A program made the translations under genes and the position numbers. From Acidimicrobiaceae bacterium (lineage in GTDB: Bacteria; Actinomycetota; Acidimicrobiia; Acidimicrobiales; Ilumatobacteraceae): 7,812 nt of DNA. The stretch's first letter is position 1, and the number at the start of each line of letters is the position of its first letter. The DNA lies in assembly GCA_003455715.1 (NCBI GenBank), contig DMQJ01000400.1, forward strand, positions 817 through 8,628, in the 5' to 3' direction. The notes under the pieces were generated by a model. The model made no database searches and was not told where the DNA came from. It was given only the letters and a program-made list of their open reading frames with translations. Shown one piece after another: positions 1 to 5,492 of this stretch.

Positions 1-117
1 ACGGTGGATGTGCACATCCGCCGCTTGCGCGCCAAGCTCGGCGAAGAACACGCCAACCTCATCCAAACCGTGCGCTCGGTGGGCTACCGGTTCGGCCAGA
101 GCCGCTGGGGCTCCTGA
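1..117 (+). CDS. Response regulator, OmpR/PhoB winged-helix C-terminus (5' truncated)
   Basis: The reading frame is open from base 1 and ends at a TGA (115-117), giving the last 38 residues of a protein that starts outside the window. The fragment begins [14 protein letters not shown] and continues through [11 protein letters not shown]. These are the DNA-recognition helix and the C-terminal beta-hairpin wing of the OmpR/PhoB DNA-binding domain. Proteins of this family are the transcription-factor half of two-component systems, activated by phosphorylation of an N-terminal receiver domain that is not visible here. The spacing between helix and wing (EEHANL) resembles actinobacterial PhoP- or GlnR-like regulators, but subfamily and target genes cannot be assigned from this piece. 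The tail after the wing is short (GQSRWGS). The next gene lies 62 bases downstream on the same strand, so co-transcription is possible but unproven. The family call is firm; the exact regulator is unknown. Confidence 0.9.
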   Translation, partial: TVDVHIRRLRAKLGEEHANLIQTVRSVGYRFGQSRWGS

Positions 118-138
118 CGCACCATTTGTGCCAGGATT

Positions 139-157
139 CGCGAACCGATCGTTCGCG
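139..157. repeat. Perfect 7-bp inverted repeat in the regulator-protease gap
   Basis: The arms CGCGAAC (139-145) and GTTCGCG (151-157) are exact reverse complements around the 5-base centre CGATC. The element starts 22 bases after the regulator stop codon and ends 22 bases before the protease start. No run of T follows it, so it is not a classical intrinsic terminator. It could be an operator for a dimeric regulator, an RNA hairpin that attenuates or insulates, or chance in GC-rich DNA. Only the symmetry is seen; the role is inference. Confidence 0.5.
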
Positions 158-168
158 CCATCCGTAGC

Positions 169-174
169 GGGAGA
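169..174 (+). promoter_or_regulatory. Shine-Dalgarno sequence for the protease gene
   Basis: GGGAGA lies five bases upstream of the ATG at 180, a normal spacing for a ribosome binding site. It supports that ATG as the start, as does the signal peptide encoded immediately after it. No convincing -35/-10 promoter pair was found in the 62-base gap. Confidence 0.65.
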
Positions 175-179
175 CAGAT

Positions 180-3100
180 ATGCGCCCCTCAGTCCTCATT
201 GTCCCCTTCTGTCTCGCCGCGGCCCTTCTGGTAACCGGCGGCGAGCAGCGGGCGGAAGCGATCATCGGCGGCTCCACGATCTCGCCCTCGGCGCTGCAAC
301 CCGCCGGCGAGTATGGGTGGCTCGCCCGCCTGGAGGGCCCTGGGAGCGACTGCACAGGTTCACTCGTGGCCGCCGACTGGGTGCTCACCGGAGCCCACTG
401 CATACCGGTCACCACGGCGTACTTCGGCGCCGACAAGCTCTCCCCGATCGATGTGGTCGAGACGTACGTCCATCCGGCATACGACGAGTCGACCTTCGAG
501 AGCACCTTCGACATCGCGCTCCTCCGGCTCGCCGAAAACCCTGGCCGCGACCCGATCGCGATGGCGTCGGCAGGGAGCTCGTTGCCCACGGGGGGCGTCG
601 TCACGCTCGCAGGTTGGGGCGTCACCTCGGTGTCGGGGTCGGCGCCGTCGCTCCCTTCCGAGGTTCCATCGGAACTCGTCCAGGTCACCTCATCGGAATG
701 GGTCACCGGGGCCGATGGCATGTCGTGCTTCGGCGACAGCGGCGGGCCGATGCTCCGCAACGGCGAGCTGGCTGGTGTCATCTCCGCTGGCGATGCCGCA
801 TGTGCCGAGTTCACGATCGGGCCGCGGGTGAGCGCACTGCGGTCGTTCATCGACAGCACGCTGGGCACCGGAGGCGGACAGCCACCGGTCGCTCTGAGCG
901 GCGAGGTCTCCGTGTCGATCGGCGACCCGGTGGAGATTCCGTTCGACTTCTCCGACCCCGACACGCCCACCGAACAGTTGCAGATCACGGCCGCCGACTT
1001 TGGGGTGCTCAGCTTCGACAGCTGCACCGAGACGTCGCCTGCGGTGTGCACGTTCTTCGCCCCGGAAGGCTTCGTCGGCGACACCACCGTCACCTACACC
1101 GTGAGTGACGGTTCGAACGAGGCCACCGCAGTCTGGATCGTTCATGTCATCGACGTCCCATCGCCTCCGGTGGCCGACAACGGCGAAACGTTGGTCACCG
1201 TCGATCGTCCGCAGGAAATCGGTCTGTCGGCCTTCGATGCGAACGGCGACGACCTGACGTTTGCCATCGTCAGCCCGCCCGCCCACGGAGATCTCTCCGA
1301 CTGCTCCACGGGCAACTGCGTCTACACACCCGACCCCGCGTACATCGGCGACGACGAGTTCACTTTCACCGCATCCGACGGCGAGTCCACCTCCAACACG
1401 GCCACCTTCTCCATCACCGTGATCGCTCAGCAGCCGCCGTTCACGGTCGACTCCACCGAGACGACCACGGCGGGAGCGCTGCTCGAGTTCTTCCTCAACG
1501 CAGGCGACCTCAACGGTGACGAACTCACCTATCAGCTGGTGTCGCTGCCGCAGCACGGTGACGTGTCGTGCGACCTTGCCTTCTGCACCTACCTTCCCGA
1601 CCCGAACTTCGTGGGCGACGACGCGCTCACGTTCACGGCGTCCGATGGTTCGAGCACCTCCAACATCAGCACCGTCACCATTCAGGTGCTTGCCAGCGAG
1701 CCACCGACGGCGACCGATCAGGACGGCTTCACCAAAGGTGGCGTGCTCAGCGTGGGCCTGGCGGGATCCGACCCGGAGGGCGCTCCGCTCACCTTCACCA
1801 TCGTCACCCCGCCCGCGCACGGAACGCTCACCGACTGCACCGGCGGATCCTGCACCTACACACCCGACCCCGGCTTCGTGGGAGCCGACCCCTTCGAGTG
1901 GACGGTCTCCGACGGCGAGACCACGGTGGGTGCGACCTACACGGTGCACGTACTTGCTCCCACCTGGAACGTTCGACCGTTGTCCGGCTCGGGCACTGCA
2001 CAGTTGCTCGCCGAGATCGTGGCCGGGCACGAAGGCGCGGTCACCAACGCTGTCTTGGTCGGCTCCCCTGCCGCAGCCGGCACGTTCGTCGACCCCACCT
2101 CGGCCACCTCCATCACCTCGGGTGTGGTGTTGAGCAATGGTCCCGCCTCCGAGGTGTCGGGCCCCGCGCTGGCGTCGGCAGCCGCCAGCGACCTGTCGCT
2201 GCCAGGCGACACCGAGGTGTCCGAGGCTGCTGGGGTAGAGACAGTCGACGCCACCCGCCTTGAGTTCGACCTCACCGCTACCGACGGACTCATTGCCCTC
2301 GACGTGGTGTTCGCCTCCCGCGAATACGGCTTCAGCGAGGGCACGGAATTCAACGACACCGCCATCGTCGTCATCGACGGCCAGCCATGCCTGCTCCCCG
2401 GCAACCACCCGCTGTCGGTAAACGGCGTGAACCAGGGTGGCCTCGACTCATCACCGGTCAACGAAGATCTGTTCGTCGGCAACTTCGATCTCACGGCCAG
2501 CATCGATGCCAGCGGGTTCACCACCGGCATCCAGTGCACTGCGTCGGTCACTCCAGGCGCCACCGTTCGGGTGGAGTTGGCAATCGCCGACGGAGTCGAT
2601 GGGTCGATCGCCTCCTATCTGCTCATTGCCGGCGAGGTGCCCGACACCCCGCCCACCATCGACATGGCAGCCAGCGCGGGAGGCACCGAAGGCACCCCAC
2701 TGCAGTTGAACGCCGCGGTCACCGACGATGGGGCAGTGGAGTTGTCGTGGGCCTACGAAGCGGTGACGGCCGACGACGGAGCCATCTGCGTGTTCGACGA
2801 CAGCTCCGTGGCAGCCCCCACGCTGACCTGCAGCGACGAGGGCACGTTCAGCGTCACCCTCTCTGCCGACGACGGCGTCAATGAGCCGGTGGTTGCTACA
2901 ACGACAGTGACGGTCGACAACGCCGTGCCACAACTGGCGGTGGTCGCGCCCTCGGGGGCTTCGCGGTTCTTCATCGGTCTACCGGTCGGCTTCAGCATCG
3001 ACGTCAGCGACGCCGGTGTCGACGACGTCCTGACGTGCACCATCGACGTGGGCGACGGGAGCGCCATCGTGACGGGTGCCGTGGTGGACGGCGTGTGCGC

Positions 3101-3578
3101 TACGCAACACGGCTACACCGCCACAGGACTCGTCACGGTTGTCGTCACGGTCGATGACGGCGACGGAGGCGTCGCCACCGCGGAGTTCGACGTTGCCGTG
3201 GGCACCAAGAAGGCTGTTGTGGTCGGCGCCATCCGCGCCGAGATCGACGACGAAACCTTCCGCTTCGGCACCGTGCTCATCGGCGATCAGGTGCAGGTGG
3301 TCGCCGCCGACGGCACCGGCGAGTTCGTGGGTGAGCAGTTGCTCTCGGTTGCGACCGACGGGCCCATCGTTCGCTACACGGTCGCCGGTGAGTGGATGGG
3401 CACTGCGGGCTTCACTGCCGAGATCGTGGTCACCGATGGCGGCGCAACCAGGCTCGACGCCGTCACCGTCACCATCCGTGACAGCGACGGGGCTGTAGTG
3501 CATGTGATCGAATTCGAAGCCGAGCACGGTCAACTGGTGGTTGCCCGCCTCCTCCGGCGCAGCAGCCCCGACGTCTGA
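180..3578 (+). CDS. Secreted modular trypsin-like (S1) serine protease with Ig-like, choice-of-anchor L and PKD-like domains
   Basis: This encodes 1132 residues. A signal peptide occupies about 1-27 (hydrophobic core 6-20, AEA at 25-27). The S1 chymotrypsin-fold protease (about 28-228) starts with IIGG and has TGAHC with His73, DIALL with Asp111 and GDSGGP with Ser187: a complete triad. Cys58-Cys74 and Cys183-Cys208 match two conserved S1 disulfides. Four cadherin/Ig-like modules follow (about 235-326, 329-416, 419-505, 508-593), with the recurring pattern YTPDPxFVG...FTxTxSDG. A choice-of-anchor L domain covers about 596-820 (SGVVLSNG 647-654, FASREYGF 711-718, EFND 723-726). Two PKD-like modules (824-913, 915-1007) and an unassigned beta-rich tail (1010-1132) complete it. 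I see no LPxTG motif, no C-terminal membrane helix and no PEP-CTERM-like end, so cell attachment is unclear. The likely role is extracellular or surface proteolysis, with the modules acting as spacer or adhesive stalk. The substrate is unknown: position 189 (trypsin numbering) is Met181, not Asp. The start is fixed by the Shine-Dalgarno sequence at 169-174 and the signal peptide. Confidence 0.9.
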   Translation: MRPSVLIVPFCLAAALLVTGGEQRAEAIIGGSTISPSALQPAGEYGWLARLEGPGSDCTGSLVAADWVLTGAHCIPVTTAYFGADKLSPIDVVETYVHPAYDESTFESTFDIALLRLAENPGRDPIAMASAGSSLPTGGVVTLAGWGVTSVSGSAPSLPSEVPSELVQVTSSEWVTGADGMSCFGDSGGPMLRNGELAGVISAGDAACAEFTIGPRVSALRSFIDSTLGTGGGQPPVALSGEVSVSIGDPVEIPFDFSDPDTPTEQLQITAADFGVLSFDSCTETSPAVCTFFAPEGFVGDTTVTYTVSDGSNEATAVWIVHVIDVPSPPVADNGETLVTVDRPQEIGLSAFDANGDDLTFAIVSPPAHGDLSDCSTGNCVYTPDPAYIGDDEFTFTASDGESTSNTATFSITVIAQQPPFTVDSTETTTAGALLEFFLNAGDLNGDELTYQLVSLPQHGDVSCDLAFCTYLPDPNFVGDDALTFTASDGSSTSNISTVTIQVLASEPPTATDQDGFTKGGVLSVGLAGSDPEGAPLTFTIVTPPAHGTLTDCTGGSCTYTPDPGFVGADPFEWTVSDGETTVGATYTVHVLAPTWNVRPLSGSGTAQLLAEIVAGHEGAVTNAVLVGSPAAAGTFVDPTSATSITSGVVLSNGPASEVSGPALASAAASDLSLPGDTEVSEAAGVETVDATRLEFDLTATDGLIALDVVFASREYGFSEGTEFNDTAIVVIDGQPCLLPGNHPLSVNGVNQGGLDSSPVNEDLFVGNFDLTASIDASGFTTGIQCTASVTPGATVRVELAIADGVDGSIASYLLIAGEVPDTPPTIDMAASAGGTEGTPLQLNAAVTDDGAVELSWAYEAVTADDGAICVFDDSSVAAPTLTCSDEGTFSVTLSADDGVNEPVVATTTVTVDNAVPQLAVVAPSGASRFFIGLPVGFSIDVSDAGVDDVLTCTIDVGDGSAIVTGAVVDGVCATQHGYTATGLVTVVVTVDDGDGGVATAEFDVAVGTKKAVVVGAIRAEIDDETFRFGTVLIGDQVQVVAADGTGEFVGEQLLSVATDGPIVRYTVAGEWMGTAGFTAEIVVTDGGATRLDAVTVTIRDSDGAVVHVIEFEAEHGQLVVARLLRRSSPDV
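882..1958 (+). repeat. Four tandem cadherin/Ig-like modules inside the protease gene
   Basis: Four modules of about 86-92 residues start at PPVA, PPVA, PPFT and PPTA (residues 235, 329, 419 and 508). Each has the order: degenerate N-terminal strands, a Cys pair, an aromatic/PDP turn, FVG or YIG, then F/YTxSDG. Modules 2-4 are most alike (SPPAHGDL, LPQHGDV and TPPAHGTL before the Cys pair); module 1 is diverged. At the DNA level modules 2 and 4 share 17 identical bases (1322-1338 and 1856-1872), consistent with duplication inside the gene. Such modules usually form extended, sometimes calcium-stabilised stalks on secreted proteins. Confidence 0.75.
1965..2639 (+). other. Choice-of-anchor L domain region of the protease
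   Basis: Residues about 596-820 show the hallmarks of the choice-of-anchor L domain: a TSGVVLSNG strand, a hydrophobic LEFDL strand, FASREYGF near 711-718, EFND at 723-726 and a following VVIDG. In the known family this domain sits in large surface proteins just upstream of varied sorting signals. Here it is followed instead by two PKD-like modules and an unassigned tail, and no sorting signal is recognisable. The domain call rests on motif memory, without a profile search. Confidence 0.7.
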
Positions 3579-3579
3579 C

Positions 3580-4260
3580 CTAGCGCAAGCGGCTGATCGC
3601 GTCGATCACCAACAACGCCAGGGCGAGCTTGCCGTTGTCGTTGGGGTGCAGGTTGTCGGATTGCAGGATGTCTTGCTCGGGCGCCGAGGCCGAGGTGTAC
3701 CAGTCGGCCACCACGGCGTTGCCACGTTGCTCCAGCCGGTCCACCAGCAGCCCGTTGAACACCAAGGTGTCGTCGAGCGCAGTGGCGCGGAACGTGTTCA
3801 CCCACACCACAGCCGCATCAGGAGGAAGCATGTCCAACACCTGATCGATGAGGGCCGCGTAGTCGTCGGAGGTGGCGTACTGGCCAACGTCGTTGGTGCC
3901 CAACTCGATCACCCATACGTCGGGGTTGGCGCCGTTGGCCATCAGCGTGAACAGGGTGCGCATGCCGCTCACCGGCCCGCCACCGGCGCCGGTGCCCACC
4001 TCGATGCGCCGGCTGGCATCGCCGTCCACCACCACGTCGGTGAGACCCACCTGGGCGAACGTCTCGAGCAGCACCGTGGCGCTGCCCTCGGTGATGGAGT
4101 CGCCCACCATCACCACCGATTCGATGTCGTCATCGTCGAACTGCGGAAGCGAGCCGATGGTGATCGGGCGGCTCTCGGAGGAACGTTCCGACGTGCAACC
4201 GACGCCAGCCGCTGCCGCGACGACGAAGGCGACTGCGACCGCCGCAGCCTTGCGCCTCAT
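3580..4260 (-). CDS. SGNH/GDSL-family hydrolase, probable lipoprotein
   Basis: This encodes 226 residues. The N-terminus MRRK plus a hydrophobic stretch (5-21) ending at Cys22 looks like a lipoprotein signal, although the -3 residue is Gly rather than Leu, so the lipobox is imperfect. The mature part has the SGNH blocks: VVMVGDSITEGS with nucleophile Ser55, Gly80 in VDGDAS, GTND with Asn123, and SDNLHPND with Asp202 and His205. These enzymes hydrolyse esters such as acyl or acetyl groups on lipids or polysaccharides; the substrate here is unknown. It would act on the outer face of the membrane. The ATG overlaps the stop of the upstream DUF1269 gene by four bases (ATGA), implying translational coupling. 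The frame stays open upstream to about 4752, but the signal sequence and overlap favour this start. The stop codon is one base from that of the convergent protease gene. Confidence 0.85.
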   Translation of the reverse strand: MRRKAAAVAVAFVVAAAAGVGCTSERSSESRPITIGSLPQFDDDDIESVVMVGDSITEGSATVLLETFAQVGLTDVVVDGDASRRIEVGTGAGGGPVSGMRTLFTLMANGANPDVWVIELGTNDVGQYATSDDYAALIDQVLDMLPPDAAVVWVNTFRATALDDTLVFNGLLVDRLEQRGNAVVADWYTSASAPEQDILQSDNLHPNDNGKLALALLVIDAISRLR

Positions 4261-4772
4261 TCGCCGGCGAGTGCCTGTTCGAGCCGACGCATCGACGCCT
4301 CTGGCAGCGTGGTGTGCACCAGTCGGGCGAACGGGAACCGGGTGAGCTCCTGGGCCAGCGCACCGAGGTCGAGGTCTTCGAGCAGCAGCACCACGGTGGT
4401 GGTGCCGGGGGTGACGGCTTCGCGGAACCAGTGCACCCACTCGTCGGGCACACCGAGGTCGACCACCTTGGCGGTGACGGCACCAACGCTGGCGCCAACC
4501 GCGCCGCCCACCAGCCAGCCGACGGGACCGCCGAAGACGAGGCCGAGCAAACCGGTCCACACCGCCCCTGACAGGGCCGACCGACCGGGCTGCGGGTCCA
4601 TCGTTTCGCGCACCATCGTGTCGCCCGACTCGGTCTTGGCCACGATGACGGCGTCGCGCAGCTTCAACGAGCCCTTCACGGCCAACCCGGTCGCGGCGGT
4701 GAGGAACTCCTGGGCACGGAGCGGATCCGGCAGGGAAACACCTACGAGGCACTGGTCGGGGGCATCAGGCAT
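4257..4772 (-). CDS. DUF1269-family glycine-zipper membrane protein
   Basis: This encodes 171 residues. The N-terminal part (1-60) looks like a ferredoxin-like alpha/beta segment (CLVGVSLPDPLRAQEFL, then LKLRDAVIVAKTESGD). A Gly-rich hydrophobic region at about 69-100 (GLLGLVFGGPVGWLVGGAVG) follows, typical of a glycine zipper inserted in or packed against the membrane. A second alpha/beta part has TTTVVLLLED and ends in TLPEASMRRLEQAL. This order matches DUF1269, a family of unknown biochemical function common in Actinobacteria. The ATG at 4772 was chosen over a GTG at 4817 because the extra residues (MHRCPLVPRRRYLAT) are not family-like and because a -10-like hexamer sits six bases before this ATG. 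No Shine-Dalgarno sequence is visible. Its last four bases overlap the SGNH hydrolase start, so the two proteins are probably made together. Confidence 0.8.
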   Translation of the reverse strand: MPDAPDQCLVGVSLPDPLRAQEFLTAATGLAVKGSLKLRDAVIVAKTESGDTMVRETMDPQPGRSALSGAVWTGLLGLVFGGPVGWLVGGAVGASVGAVTAKVVDLGVPDEWVHWFREAVTPGTTTVVLLLEDLDLGALAQELTRFPFARLVHTTLPEASMRRLEQALAGE

Positions 4773-4778
4773 GGTGGC

Positions 4779-4784
4779 AAGGTA
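4779..4784 (-). promoter_or_regulatory. Candidate -10 element for a leaderless transcript of the DUF1269-SGNH pair
   Basis: Read on the minus strand, TACCTT fits the actinobacterial TANNNT -10 consensus. Six bases (GCCACC) separate it from the ATG at 4772, so transcription could start at the A of the start codon. The absence of a Shine-Dalgarno sequence fits a leaderless mRNA. No good -35 hexamer is present at the usual distance, and such hexamers occur by chance, so this is tentative. Confidence 0.35.
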
Positions 4785-4837
4785 GCGCCGACGCGGCACG
4801 AGCGGGCAGCGGTGCACCGGGCGCGCGTCCCTCGTCG

Positions 4838-4859
4838 CCCTGGTGCCCTTGCACCATGG
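4838..4859 (-). terminator. GC-rich hairpin downstream of the transporter gene, possible terminator
   Basis: TGGTGC (4841-4846) and GCACCA (4851-4856) pair around a 4-base loop. The stem resumes with two G-C pairs (4838-4839 with 4858-4859) after one mismatch. It lies about 52 bases past the transporter stop codon on the minus strand. No T-tract follows on that strand, so if it terminates cluster A it is a non-canonical terminator. It could equally stabilise the mRNA 3' end. Confidence 0.3.
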
Positions 4860-4910
4860 ACCACATGAGAAGGACCAGGGTGACCCCGGGCGATCGTGCC
4901 GTCACTGCGG

Positions 4911-5492
4911 TCAGGTGAAGGCGCTCACCGCGGTGAACACGCCGAAGCCGACGAACAGCACGCCGGCCACCCGCTGCACGAGGTGCAGTGGCACATGGCG
5001 GGTGATCCACTTGCCAGCGGTCACCGCCAGACCGGCCACGCTGGCCAACGCGCACCACGCGCCCAGCGCGACTGCGACCGGCGCCGAGTACTGCGTGGCG
5101 AGTCCTGCCGTGGCGAGTTGGGTGAGGTCGCCGAACTCGGCCAGCCCCACCACGGATGCCGCCGTGAGCGCCACCTTGCCGAACGACAGGGAGGCGTCGC
5201 CCGCGGCGGCGTCGTCGGCGTCATCGTCGTCGTCGCCACGTAGCAACAGGAACCCGCCAATGAGGAACAGGGCGGCAACGGCGAGCTTCACCGGCGTGTC
5301 GGGCAACCGCTTCAACAGCGAGCCGATGCTCACCGCCAGCACCACGTGCATCGCGAACGCAGTGCACACACCCACCCACACGGCGAACGGGCGATGGAAG
5401 CGGGTGGTGAGCACCAACGACGCCACCATCGTCTTGTCGGGCAGCTCGGCGATGAACACCGCGGCGAAGGCTGCGAAGAACCCTTCGATCAT
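4911..5492 (-). CDS. UPF0016/GDT1-family cation transporter (probable Mn2+ exporter)
   Basis: This encodes 193 residues with about six membrane helices (roughly 1-20, 36-60, 66-84, 105-128, 135-158, 168-190). The family's two signature motifs are present. The first is AELPDKT (Glu16, Asp19, Lys20, Thr21), with Pro where many members have Gly. The second is LAEFGDLTQ (Glu119, Asp122, Thr124). In characterised relatives these acidic motifs form the ion path for Mn2+ or Ca2+ (TMEM165/Gdt1 in eukaryotes, MneA/Mnx-type Mn2+ exporters in bacteria). The central loop 86-99 is strongly acidic (five Asp in a row, then DADD spacing). The ATG at 5492 overlaps the deaminase TGA by four bases (ATGA). No strong Shine-Dalgarno sequence precedes it, so its translation probably depends on termination of the deaminase. 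The ion specificity is inferred from the family. Confidence 0.88.
   Translation of the reverse strand: MIEGFFAAFAAVFIAELPDKTMVASLVLTTRFHRPFAVWVGVCTAFAMHVVLAVSIGSLLKRLPDTPVKLAVAALFLIGGFLLLRGDDDDDADDAAAGDASLSFGKVALTAASVVGLAEFGDLTQLATAGLATQYSAPVAVALGAWCALASVAGLAVTAGKWITRHVPLHLVQRVAGVLFVGFGVFTAVSAFT

Larger units (their letters stand above)
4773..4910. other. Intergenic region between the two minus-strand clusters
   Basis: This 138-base gap is the only real break among the minus-strand genes. It holds the hairpin at 4838-4859 and the candidate -10 element at 4779-4784. I see no credible small ORF, tRNA, riboswitch or T-rich terminator. In particular, nothing resembles a manganese (yybP-ykoY) riboswitch, and the transporter gene lies upstream of this gap, not downstream. 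Confidence 0.6.

Noticed and set aside
8..1108. Plus-strand frame of 366 codons overlapping the response regulator and protease
   Set aside because: It is Arg/His-rich, out of frame with both real genes and has no domain signature.
690..2408. Long minus-strand open frame (572 codons) opposite the protease gene
   Set aside because: Its low-complexity Gly/Arg/Val/Glu-rich composition shows no family motif. The plus-strand frame has signal peptide, catalytic triad and repeated domains.
4261..4752. A 390-residue minus-strand frame that would extend the SGNH hydrolase far upstream
   Set aside because: The extension is Arg/Pro/Gly-rich, lies out of frame over the DUF1269 gene, and would bury the lipoprotein signal inside the protein. 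It is an open-frame artefact of high GC.
4773..4817. GTG start at 4817 for the DUF1269 protein
   Set aside because: The 15 extra residues (MHRCPLVPRRRYLAT) are not family-like. The ATG at 4772 begins right before the first beta strand and follows a -10-like hexamer.
4773..4910. Possible manganese (yybP-ykoY) riboswitch linked to the UPF0016 gene
   Set aside because: The transporter is translated from within the upstream coding overlap and this gap is downstream of it. I see no matching conserved loop sequences.
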